NCBI RefSeq assembly: GCF_021290925.1
Contig: NZ_JAJSLX010000001.1
Coordinates: forward strand, 1,550,001 to 1,614,000
DNA length: 64,000 bases
DNA from: Sessilibacter corallicola
GTDB taxonomy: Bacteria > Pseudomonadota > Gammaproteobacteria > Pseudomonadales > Cellvibrionaceae
Direction: 5' to 3'
Shown: one piece after another, positions 9,392 to 16,812 of the stretch
How positions within the stretch are numbered: the stretch's first letter is position 1
How the letters are laid out: each line of letters opens with the position of its first letter
The notes under the pieces: generated by a model
The model's input: the letters and a program-made list of their open reading frames with translations, nothing else
Told to the model about the DNA's origin: nothing
Database searches by the model: none
Position numbers and translations under genes: made by a program

Positions 9392-10006
9392 GTGAATGCG
9401 ATATCAACAAATCAACATCGACAACACCAGCGAGGATTCACCTTAATTGAAATCCTCGCGGTGATGTTTGTTATTGCCGTATTTGCTGGTATCGCCGCCG
9501 TTAATATCGTCGACTATGATCCCGCTGGAGAATTGCAGGATTACAGCGAAGATTTCTTCGCACAGCTCTCTTTTGGTGCCGATGAAGCCTTATTTACCGG
9601 CGAGCACGTCGGGTTAGTCCCGCAACTGAAAGAGCGGACCAACACCAGCCAGCTCAAAGATTTATGGGAATTGGCTTGGTATCGTTGGCGCGACGACGAG
9701 TGGCAAGAAATCACTGATATCGAACCGCTTTCACCACCCGATGTGATTCAGTTTGTTATTGAACTGGACGAAGAACCACTGGATTTGTGGGAATGGTTAG
9801 AATTTGAAGAACCAACCCCTGCGCTGATTTTTTACGGCGGTGGCGAAGCCTTAGAAGCCACCATTATTTTAGAAATTGATCCCGCCCGCGCCGACGGCAT
9901 TGATTTTGAGTCTCGTACTCAGCACATGGACATTAACGGTTTAGGCCAAGTTATTTGGCGTGAACGCAAAGAAAGAGAAGATCGCGAAGCGGAATTTGGG
10001 AGATAA
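9392..10006 (+). CDS. gspH: Minor pseudopilin GspH
   Basis: Minor pseudopilin of the type II secretion pseudopilus. The prepilin motif RGFTLIEILAVMFVIAVFAG starts near residue 15, with the conserved Glu at +5. The globular domain is acidic (LELDEEPLDLWEWLEFEEP). GTG at 9392, 2 bp after the gspG stop, gives the best N-terminus; the absence of a clear ribosome site suggests translation coupled to gspG. At 204 aa it is close to the family's usual length. A charged C-terminal tail (ERKEREDREAEF) precedes gspI. Confidence 0.9.
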   Translation: MNAISTNQHRQHQRGFTLIEILAVMFVIAVFAGIAAVNIVDYDPAGELQDYSEDFFAQLSFGADEALFTGEHVGLVPQLKERTNTSQLKDLWELAWYRWRDDEWQEITDIEPLSPPDVIQFVIELDEEPLDLWEWLEFEEPTPALIFYGGGEALEATIILEIDPARADGIDFESRTQHMDINGLGQVIWRERKEREDREAEFGR

Positions 10007-10010
10007 TGCC

Positions 10011-10448
10011 ATGGCTCACTCTATCTCTAAACACCGCAATCCAACACGCACTTTTCAGGGCGCCAAAATAGGCACAAAGCAGTCTGGCTTTACCATTATT
10101 GAAGTCATTATTGCGTTAACCATTGTCGCTGTTGCTTTGCCAGCTCTGCTCAATTTGGTGTTAATCCAAACCGATAACACGCATCATCTCAGAGAGCGAA
10201 CCCTGGCCGAATACGTCGCCAGAAATCAGCTCAACACCCAACGCATTAACTACCAACTGACCGAGCGAATTCTAAACGGACGCCAAACCGGCACCGAAGA
10301 ATTCAGCGGAATAGAGTGGCACTGGATTGCAGAGTCGGAAGAGACCGCAATCGACGAAATGCGCCGCATCAATATTTCCGTAGCGAGAACCCCACAAGAC
10401 GCCAGAGACAACCCGAGCGCCCATTTATCAGGGTTTATCTATGAATAA
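10011..10448 (+). CDS. gspI: Minor pseudopilin GspI
   Basis: Minor pseudopilin that nucleates the pseudopilus tip with GspJ and GspK. The prepilin motif QSGFTIIEVIIALTIVAVAL is present, followed by the typical RTLAEYVARNQL helix and a small globular domain with EFSGIEWHW. The frame is open back to GTG 9960 inside gspH, but ATG 10011 has GGGAG eight bases upstream and gives a leader of reasonable length, so 145 aa is preferred. Its end overlaps the gspJ start by 8 bp. Confidence 0.93.
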   Translation: MAHSISKHRNPTRTFQGAKIGTKQSGFTIIEVIIALTIVAVALPALLNLVLIQTDNTHHLRERTLAEYVARNQLNTQRINYQLTERILNGRQTGTEEFSGIEWHWIAESEETAIDEMRRINISVARTPQDARDNPSAHLSGFIYE

Positions 10449-11175
10449 ACCAGCTCGTCATCTCTCGGTAGGTCAAACACCTCAAGCGCAAGGCTTCTCA
10501 TTGATAGAAGTGTTGGTTGCGCTCGCTATTACGGCAACGATTCTGACGCTCGCTTATCAATCGCTGACCTCGGCCATTGACGGTTCTGAAAAAACTCAAG
10601 CGGCGATGGATGAAATAGATACCTTCGCACGGGCAATGCACATTTTAGAATCTGACTTTAAACACGTGGTTGCTCGCGACAGCGTCTTATTTAACGTCGA
10701 AAGCCCCAACGGTTTTGGGACCGACATCGACAACGAATACCTATTGAAATTTAACCGCGCGGGCCGACCCAATCCGGCCATGTTAAAACGCAGCGCGTTA
10801 TTGCGAGTCGGCTATCGCTGGAGCGATAACATTCTCTACCGCGACACTTGGCCCGAGGCAGAAGAAGCAGTTATCGATGACGCACGCACGCTGGAACTTT
10901 TGCGCGATGTAACAGATTTTGAAATCCTCTACTTACCCTCTGACGCCGACGACAGAGACGGCCCTTGGGTGGACAGCTGGCCGGATCGCGGCACCTCAGG
11001 CATGCCCGTCGCCGTTGAAGTAACGCTCGAAACCGAAGAATTCGGTCGCATGAAACGATTATTTTTACTGAGCACCGAAGCCAATATTACCCGCCGTTCG
11101 AGTGACGACGATGACGGCAATGGTGATGGAAACAACGGTAATGGTAATAACGGAGGCAACGGCAATGGCGGCTAA
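10441..11175 (+). CDS. gspJ: Minor pseudopilin GspJ with Asn/Gly/Asp-rich tail
   Basis: Pseudopilus tip component in complex with GspI and GspK. The prepilin motif QGFSLIEVLVALAITATILT is near residue 18, followed by FARAMHILESDFKHVVARD and the family's beta-rich globular domain to about residue 215. The C-terminal 25 residues are low-complexity Asp/Asn/Gly (11102-11172), which is not part of the normal fold. That DNA also carries the ribosome binding site of gspK. ATG 10441 overlaps gspI. At 244 aa it is slightly long because of the tail. Confidence 0.94.
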   Translation: MNKPARHLSVGQTPQAQGFSLIEVLVALAITATILTLAYQSLTSAIDGSEKTQAAMDEIDTFARAMHILESDFKHVVARDSVLFNVESPNGFGTDIDNEYLLKFNRAGRPNPAMLKRSALLRVGYRWSDNILYRDTWPEAEEAVIDDARTLELLRDVTDFEILYLPSDADDRDGPWVDSWPDRGTSGMPVAVEVTLETEEFGRMKRLFLLSTEANITRRSSDDDDGNGDGNNGNGNNGGNGNGG

Positions 11176-12199
11176 GATCTCCACACATCGTCGCCAACAA
11201 TCGGGCGTTGCACTCATTACTACACTGATTATTGTCGGCCTAGTGACTGCGCTGTCGATCGGTATTGCTGTATCCCACGAACGTACATTACTCAAAGCCG
11301 AGAGCCGATTTCACGGAAACCAAGCCTTGGAGTATCTTTTGGGCGCAGAAGAACTTGCCCGCTTTGTGCTTGATGAAGATTACAAGGAAGACCAGGAAGA
11401 CCAAGAAGAAATAGACTCACTCGATGAAGCGTGGAATCAAGAGCAACAATTCCCGCTAGATGAAGGATCGCTGCTCGGCCAAATTTCCGACGCGCAAGCA
11501 AAATTTGATATCAACCGTCTGGCACGACAAGTTGCCACAGAAGATTCTGACAGAACCAGTCCGCAAGCGTATACCGCCGACCAGCGCCGCTTCATTCGAC
11601 TGCTGCAAATTCTCGATGAAGAAGAGCCTATGTCGCTGACGGATGCACAAAGTGTGTTGGCACCCATCATTGATTGGCTGGATGAAGACGACACACCGTT
11701 TGGATTTGAAGGCGCGGAATCCCTCGATTATCAGCGCGAGGAACCGCCGGTGCGACCAACTAACGGGCCGATCAAAAGCATTACCGAGTTGCGGCTAGTA
11801 AAATCGATTACTCCAGAGCTCTACGATTTATTGGAGCCACACATTACCGCGCTGCCCGGTGGCGGTACCGGAATGAATTTAAATACCGCAAGCACAACGT
11901 TACTGCGGACTATTAATATAGAAAATGATTTTAGACCACTGTCGAAAGCGGACGCAGAACAAATACAATTAGATCGGGGAAGTGGCTACACCGTGTTTTC
12001 AGATTTTCTCGACGGTTCTGTGCCCACCACACTCAGACCTCAAGGCGACATCTCCGATGAAGGGCTGACTGTGTCCTCTGAATATTTTATTTTGTCCGCA
12101 AAAGTAGAGGTCGGTCGACAAAGGCGAGCCCAAACCAGTTTACTGTTTAGGAACGGCGAAGACACCGAAGTGATTCAACGCAGTGATTTTGGCTTGTAA
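11165..12199 (+). CDS. gspK: Minor pseudopilin GspK
   Basis: Largest minor pseudopilin, capping the pseudopilus tip. The product is 344 aa with the leader QSGVALITTLIIVGLVTALS, lacking Glu at +5 as is usual for GspK. ERTLLKAESRFHGNQALEYLLGAEELA follows, then the helical insertion typical of the family, including FDINRLA and LAPIIDWLDEDDTP, and MNLNTAS near residue 236. ATG 11165 has a strong GGAGG eight bases upstream, inside the gspJ tail; in-frame codons farther upstream would precede the leader. It overlaps gspJ by 11 bp and is followed by a 162-bp gap. Confidence 0.94.
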   Translation: MAAKISTHRRQQSGVALITTLIIVGLVTALSIGIAVSHERTLLKAESRFHGNQALEYLLGAEELARFVLDEDYKEDQEDQEEIDSLDEAWNQEQQFPLDEGSLLGQISDAQAKFDINRLARQVATEDSDRTSPQAYTADQRRFIRLLQILDEEEPMSLTDAQSVLAPIIDWLDEDDTPFGFEGAESLDYQREEPPVRPTNGPIKSITELRLVKSITPELYDLLEPHITALPGGGTGMNLNTASTTLLRTINIENDFRPLSKADAEQIQLDRGSGYTVFSDFLDGSVPTTLRPQGDISDEGLTVSSEYFILSAKVEVGRQRRAQTSLLFRNGEDTEVIQRSDFGL

Positions 12200-12225
12200 A
12201 TTAAGTTGCAAAATTATTGTGTTAA

Positions 12226-12294
12226 CCAGAGCTTGGCAACGCAGTTATGTTTATCTTAAGTCTCAATGGCATGGCAGATAACACCAAACTCTGG
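12226..12294. repeat. Inverted repeat in the gspK-gspL gap
   Basis: Arms CCAGAGCTTGG (12226-12236) and CCAAACTCTGG (12284-12294) pair over 11 positions, with one G-U in RNA, around a 47-base loop. The gap (12200-12361) is much larger than any other junction in the gsp operon and has no ORF. It could hold an internal promoter or an RNA element that sets the ratio of gspC-K to gspL-N. The function is inference only. Confidence 0.35.
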
Positions 12295-12361
12295 ATAAAG
12301 AAGTGAAATTAAGAACAAAGGCCTGTATGAAACGTCGGAAATTATCCGCGCACGGAAGTAT

Positions 12362-13606
12362 ATGAACAGATTAATCGTAATTTACGACAGCTTCTTACCC
12401 GACCAAAACCCGTTGGAACCAACGCTGACCTGGCGTTTGGCCCAAGACGGCGACTGGATGGGGCCTGAAACTCGCGGCACCGTCGAGCAACTTGCCGACG
12501 CCCAAGTCGAAGCGGGTGCAGAAATTTGGCTCACTCTGACCACACCGGAGGTGGTCATGGTAAACCAAGAGTTCTCCGCAAAAGAAAAGCGCCATCTCAC
12601 CAATTTGATGCCTTACGAACTGGAAGACCAGTTGTTAGGCAACGTTGAAGATTTTCATTTTGCCTACGGCCACATCGTAGAAGATCAGGTGACCGTCGCT
12701 TACACCCCCATCGATTGGCTCACCATACTGATCGATTCCATCGAAAAAGCGGGCGTAGAAATCACTACCTGTTTGCCGCTGTTTTTGCTTCTACCTTGGG
12801 AAGCGAATCAATGGTCGATCCGCTGGTTGGGTGACGACAACCTGGCCGAAATTCACTACGGAAAAGACCTGGGCTTCTTAATCGAATTAGATCTGCTCAA
12901 AGACGCCCTGGAATCACTCAGCGCCACACTCGAAGAAAAGCATCGCCCGAAAGAAATTAAATTATTCGGGCAAACCTTCGAAGACTTGCAAGTGCTGCAA
13001 AATCACCTTCCAGAAAGCTTGCAAGAAATGGCGACCAGCCAGCAGTGGGATCAGTGGTTAAGCCTCAGCCTCGAAACCCTGCCACCGTTTAACCTGCGCC
13101 AGCAATCGCTGGGTCGTTCGCTGCCGGTCAATCGCTGGTGGGCGCAATGGCGACCTGCTGCTATTGCGGCGGGAATTGCAGCGGCGCTGTACTTAGGCGG
13201 CAACTGGATGCAAACCCATCAGTTAAAGCAAGAGCAACAAGCGCTGATCGCAGAAACCGAACGCACCTACCGCACAGTAATGCCACGTGGTGCATTGGCT
13301 GATCCCGAGTTGCAGTTGCGCAATCAGTTGTCGAAATTCAAATCCAATTCTTCCGGTTCTGGCCCGAGCGTAGTTGGTATGCTCGCGCAGATCACGCCGA
13401 TGATCACTCAAGCGGACGAAATCTCGGTTAGAAACATGAACTTTATTGAAGGCGACATGCGCCTGAACATCGAGTCGCCGAGCTTCCAACAAATTGATCG
13501 CTTACGCGCCCAACTCGAAGATCAAAAATTGGCGGCCGAGCTTCTGGGAACCTCGTCTGTTCCCAACGGAGTTCAGGCGCGTTTAAGAATTAGGAGTAAC
13601 CCATGA
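12362..13606 (+). CDS. gspL: Type II secretion protein GspL
   Basis: Bitopic inner-membrane protein whose cytosolic actin-like part binds GspE and whose periplasmic part binds GspM. In 414 aa the cytosolic domain spans about 1-255 (LTLTTPEVVMVNQEFSAKEK, LMPYELEDQLL, and PLFLLLPWE near 140). A membrane segment (AAIAAGIAAALYLGGNWM) lies near 263-282 and a ferredoxin-like periplasmic domain near 320-410. ATG 12362 has GGAAG just upstream. It overlaps gspM by 4 bp. Confidence 0.93.
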   Translation: MNRLIVIYDSFLPDQNPLEPTLTWRLAQDGDWMGPETRGTVEQLADAQVEAGAEIWLTLTTPEVVMVNQEFSAKEKRHLTNLMPYELEDQLLGNVEDFHFAYGHIVEDQVTVAYTPIDWLTILIDSIEKAGVEITTCLPLFLLLPWEANQWSIRWLGDDNLAEIHYGKDLGFLIELDLLKDALESLSATLEEKHRPKEIKLFGQTFEDLQVLQNHLPESLQEMATSQQWDQWLSLSLETLPPFNLRQQSLGRSLPVNRWWAQWRPAAIAAGIAAALYLGGNWMQTHQLKQEQQALIAETERTYRTVMPRGALADPELQLRNQLSKFKSNSSGSGPSVVGMLAQITPMITQADEISVRNMNFIEGDMRLNIESPSFQQIDRLRAQLEDQKLAAELLGTSSVPNGVQARLRIRSNP

Positions 13607-14079
13607 GCGCCATCGAACAATATTGGATGACGTTAACTCGCCGCGACCAAATCGCGCTGTTGATTTGCGGTTGTGCTGTGTCATTGGCCGCTATTTGGTG
13701 GTTGATCCTAGAACCGTCTGCAAAAGCGCTGGACAACCAAGTACTGTCTACACAATCGAGCGCAGAAAGACTAACTCGTGTACGCGACATGGCACTGGAA
13801 CTTCAGCAGTATCGCTCAGGGGATACCACTCAAGTTTCCGGCGCACCTTTGAGCGAACTGATCGATCGCAGCCTTCGTGGTCGCGGTTTGCAAATGAGCA
13901 GCTTTCAGCCGGTGCGCGAAGGCGAGGTGAGACTGCGTTTAGAAGAAGCGGAATACACTAAGGTCGTGGGTTGGTTGCATCAAATGGAAAGCGAAGAAGG
14001 CCTGACCGCAAAAGAGCTTACCGTGACCCCAACCCGAACCAGTGGCCGAGTTTCGGTAAGTGTGCGCCTGGCGCGCTAA
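13603..14079 (+). CDS. gspM: Type II secretion protein GspM
   Basis: Small inner-membrane partner of GspL. The 158-aa product has a cytosolic start (IEQYWMTLTRRDQIALL), a membrane segment at about 18-38 (LLICGCAVSLAAIWWLI), then a coiled stretch (QSSAERLTRVRDMALELQQY) and a ferredoxin-like periplasmic fold (SELIDRSLRGRGLQMSSFQP, TAKELTVTPT). Its ATG overlaps the gspL stop by 4 bp, a sign of coupled translation. Length and topology are typical. Confidence 0.92.
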   Translation: MSAIEQYWMTLTRRDQIALLICGCAVSLAAIWWLILEPSAKALDNQVLSTQSSAERLTRVRDMALELQQYRSGDTTQVSGAPLSELIDRSLRGRGLQMSSFQPVREGEVRLRLEEAEYTKVVGWLHQMESEEGLTAKELTVTPTRTSGRVSVSVRLAR

Positions 14080-14108
14080 ATTCATCGTTATTACTGAATG
14101 ATTGCAAC

Positions 14109-14900
14109 ATGAGTCAATACAATATTCTCACCAAAAAACGCCTGTGGGCGATTCTGCTGATTTTACTGCTCGTATTGCTGGTGATGAGAACCCCGGCACA
14201 ATGGGCAGCTTACGGTTTCACACAAGCGGTGCCGGGTCTTCGCATGGCGGAAATCAGCGGCAGCCTCTGGGACGGTCGCTCTGGCTCAACGCAAATATCC
14301 ATCGACAGCGAACTCTACAGTCTGGGTGAATTCCACTGGGAAATCAGTCCGTTAAGCTTAGTCACCTTCTCGCCGTGTGCCGATGTCGACTTTTCGTTTC
14401 AAAAGCAAAATGCCAGCGGTTACGCCTGCGGCAGCGGCAACGTCATCAGCCTTTCTGACTTCGAACTCAATTTACCCGCAGAACTTGCGTCGTTGTTCGC
14501 ACCAACACAACTAGCGGGTGATTTCTCACTGGTGGTTATTGAAGGCGAATTTGCCGGTAACCAGGTGGAAAAATTAAACGGCAATTTAGCCTGGCGCGAC
14601 GGCGCTTTCCACGATGGCGAAAAATGGATCAAAGTTGGCAGTTTCGGCGCTTTGTTATCTGAAGACGGCCAGAAGGGCATTAATATCGATCTCGAAGATC
14701 TCGGCGGCCCAGTGATTGCCGATCTAGACGCCAACTTCAATCGAATCGTACGCCCGAACGACGACGTCGGCGTAGAATTTAAAGGCGAAGTAGGTGTTCG
14801 CGAATCGGCCCATCCCGATTTACAAACCATCCTTCCCACCATGGCCGGAGCAATCGGCGAACCATCTGAAAGAGGCTTTACGGTCGAATGGAGTCTTTAA
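14109..14900 (+). CDS. gspN: Type II secretion protein GspN
   Basis: Accessory inner-membrane protein of the type II system, present in only some species. The product is 263 aa with a membrane segment at about 12-30 (LWAILLILLLVLLVMRTPA), then WAAYGFTQAVPGLRMAEISGSLWDGRSGS, the family signature around the GSLWDG turn. A periplasmic beta-rich region follows to the end. ATG 14109 is chosen because in-frame sequence upstream lies inside gspM and carries no signal. It ends within the first codons of apbE (13-bp overlap), so the next gene may be read from the same transcript. Confidence 0.88.
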   Translation: MSQYNILTKKRLWAILLILLLVLLVMRTPAQWAAYGFTQAVPGLRMAEISGSLWDGRSGSTQISIDSELYSLGEFHWEISPLSLVTFSPCADVDFSFQKQNASGYACGSGNVISLSDFELNLPAELASLFAPTQLAGDFSLVVIEGEFAGNQVEKLNGNLAWRDGAFHDGEKWIKVGSFGALLSEDGQKGINIDLEDLGGPVIADLDANFNRIVRPNDDVGVEFKGEVGVRESAHPDLQTILPTMAGAIGEPSERGFTVEWSL

Positions 14901-15985
14901 CCAAGACCCCCATTTTTCGATCTAAATCTAAACAACCGGCAATGTGGACTTTATTGCTGGTTGTTTTATTTAGCAGTCAATTTTCCCAAGCCGAATGGTT
15001 TCATAAAACCTGGCCCATCATGGGCACCGAAACCGGCGCGCGTTTTTGGCTCGACGATCCCAATTTCTCAGACCCCACTCAACAAAGCGAAGCACTGAAG
15101 GCTCAACAACAGAAAGCACAAGAGCTGCTTGAGTTGGTCCGTCAAGAAATGCACCGCATCGATGTTATTTACAGCCCCTATATCGACACCAGCGCATTAT
15201 CGAAAATCAATGCAGCGGCGGCTTCGACCCCACAATTGCTGTCACAAGAATTCGCAGCACTGGTCGACAAAGCGCTGTGGGTCAGCCAAGCCAGTGGCGG
15301 CGCATTTGATATCACCTACGCTTCCGTCGGCCACTTGTACGACTATCGCAACAAGATCGCACCGGGCGACGAAGACATCAGCAAAACCTTACCGGCCATT
15401 GGCAGCGACCGTTTACTGTGGGACCGCAAAAATCGAACCCTAGCGTTTACCCATCCTTTGGTAAAAATTGATTTAGGCGGGCTTGCCAAAGGTTACGCCG
15501 TTGATCGCGGCGCAGAAATTCTAAGACATCACGGCATTAAACACGGCAGCGTGAATGCCGGTGGCGATACCGCTCTAATCGGCGACAATCGCGGTCGACC
15601 CTGGTTTGTCGGCGTTAAAAACCCACGCTTAACGGGCGAAGAAAAAAACTGGCAAGAACAGCAAGTTCTCAAACTACCTCTAATCAACGAAGCTATCTCC
15701 ACATCCGGTGATTACGAGCGTTTCTTTATTGACGAGCAAGACGGCAAGCGCGTTCATCACATCATTAACCCAAGAACCGGTAAATCCAGCAATGGCTTAA
15801 TCAGTGTCAGCGTCTTCGGGCCGCAAGGAATTAATACCGATCCTCTGTCTACTGCGATTTTCGTCATGGGTGTTGAAAAAGGGTTAAACTTAATCAACTC
15901 GATTCAGTCATACGAAGCGGTGCTGATAACAGATACAGGTAAAGTCTTGTATTCAGATGGATTAGTCGATCCAAATGCCAATTGA
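14888..15985 (+). CDS. apbE: FAD:protein FMN transferase, ApbE family
   Basis: ApbE enzymes covalently attach FMN from FAD to Thr/Ser of periplasmic or membrane flavoproteins. The 365-aa protein has an N-terminal export signal (MWTLLLVVLFSSQFSQA, about residues 19-35) without a lipobox. Family motifs follow: WPIMGTETGARF, EMHRIDVIYSPY, SGGAFDITYASVGHLYDY, DLGGLAKGYAVDRGAEIL, GSVNAGGDTA and STSGDYERFF, then HHIINPRTGKSSNGL, with Asp/Thr of the FAD/Mg site in the last block (GINTDPLSTAIFVMG). No flavinylation target such as an NqrB/C or RnfD/G subunit is recognised in the window. ATG 14888 overlaps gspN; ATG 14942 is an alternative. It is followed by about 260 bp without a gene. Confidence 0.92.
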   Translation: MESLTKTPIFRSKSKQPAMWTLLLVVLFSSQFSQAEWFHKTWPIMGTETGARFWLDDPNFSDPTQQSEALKAQQQKAQELLELVRQEMHRIDVIYSPYIDTSALSKINAAAASTPQLLSQEFAALVDKALWVSQASGGAFDITYASVGHLYDYRNKIAPGDEDISKTLPAIGSDRLLWDRKNRTLAFTHPLVKIDLGGLAKGYAVDRGAEILRHHGIKHGSVNAGGDTALIGDNRGRPWFVGVKNPRLTGEEKNWQEQQVLKLPLINEAISTSGDYERFFIDEQDGKRVHHIINPRTGKSSNGLISVSVFGPQGINTDPLSTAIFVMGVEKGLNLINSIQSYEAVLITDTGKVLYSDGLVDPNAN

Positions 15986-16242
15986 TCGATATATATGGAA
16001 ATCTTGTTGACTGAATTCACAATACTAAAGTTTTAGGTACGAATTTCGTCATTAATACCCGTTAATGTGCTCTTTTTGGCACTTCATATGTTTTTGCCTC
16101 GCGTATACTGTTTAAGTAAAAGAGAATTATCGGATTCTTTTTCCCTGACAACGCGCAGGCTCGGAATACAAAAAGGAGCAGGGTTGCCCACTTCAAAACC
16201 GGTCAGCCATTGCAAAGATTTAAATCAGGAGAACGCAGTTCC
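15986..16242 (+). promoter_or_regulatory. Probable promoter region of the TPR/ExbBD cluster
   Basis: A 257-bp non-coding leader between apbE and the first cluster gene. The best -10-like box is TATACT at 16104-16109; no -35 with ideal spacing is evident (TTGGCA at 16076-16081 is 22 bp away). AGGAG at 16227-16231 is the ribosome site of the next gene. The assignment rests on gap size and the -10 resemblance. Confidence 0.25.
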
Positions 16243-16812
16243 ATGTCTGCAGCTTCAGTTTCGGTGATCAACCGAAGTCGTCAATTCGCATCGGCGATTC
16301 TTTTAGGTGCGAGCTTACTGCTCGGCACATCCTCAGCAACATTTGCCCAAGACAGCGAAAATTCGCAATCGGTCAGTGATCAAATCGAAGATCTAAAAAA
16401 GCAGGTTCTGAGTTTAAATCGCGACCTTCTGATTCTCGAAGAAGAATTGCTCTATCCAGCCAACAGCCAAGTAGCGGTTTATTTATCGATGGATGTGGGC
16501 GAGTTTTTCGAGCTCGATGCAGTAAAAGTACACATTGACGACAAACTGGTTGCCAGTGAACTCTACACCGAACACCAAGTTGACGCCCTGTTTCGCGGCG
16601 GTGTTCAGCGTTTGTATTTAGGAAATTTAAAAACCGGCGATCATCGCTTAACCGCATTTTTCACCGGCATCGGTCCGCAGGGGCGCGAGTACAAACGTGC
16701 CGCTGAGGTCAGCATTAACAAAGAAACAGAAGGTAAGGTTTACGAGCTTAAAATTGTAGACTCAACCGTTAAGTTGCAACCGGTGTTTGAAATTAAAGAA
16801 TGGCAACTGTAG
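16243..16812 (+). CDS. Exported coiled-coil/beta protein, first gene of the TPR-ExbBD cluster
   Basis: Product of 189 aa from ATG 16243 (AGGAG 11 bases upstream). A signal peptide of about 37 residues ends LLGTSSATFAQ. A short coiled coil follows (QIEDLKKQVLSLNRDLLILEEELL), then a beta-rich region with YLSMDVGEFFELDAVKVHID and RLTAFFTGIGPQGREYKRAA, reminiscent of PEGA/Ig-like periplasmic domains. I do not recognise a named family. It overlaps the next TPR gene by 13 bp. The context (TPR proteins, ExbB/ExbD, TonB-like protein) suggests a periplasmic part of one envelope complex; homologues of such short proteins are easily mislabelled as regulators, but no DNA-binding motif is visible. Confidence 0.8.
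   Translation: MSAASVSVINRSRQFASAILLGASLLLGTSSATFAQDSENSQSVSDQIEDLKKQVLSLNRDLLILEEELLYPANSQVAVYLSMDVGEFFELDAVKVHIDDKLVASELYTEHQVDALFRGGVQRLYLGNLKTGDHRLTAFFTGIGPQGREYKRAAEVSINKETEGKVYELKIVDSTVKLQPVFEIKEWQL

Noticed and set aside
16081-16105. Possible sigma-54 promoter (TGGCAC ... TTGC) upstream of the TPR cluster
   Set aside because: The distance between the GG and GC elements is 16 bases rather than 10, so it cannot be a sigma-54 site.
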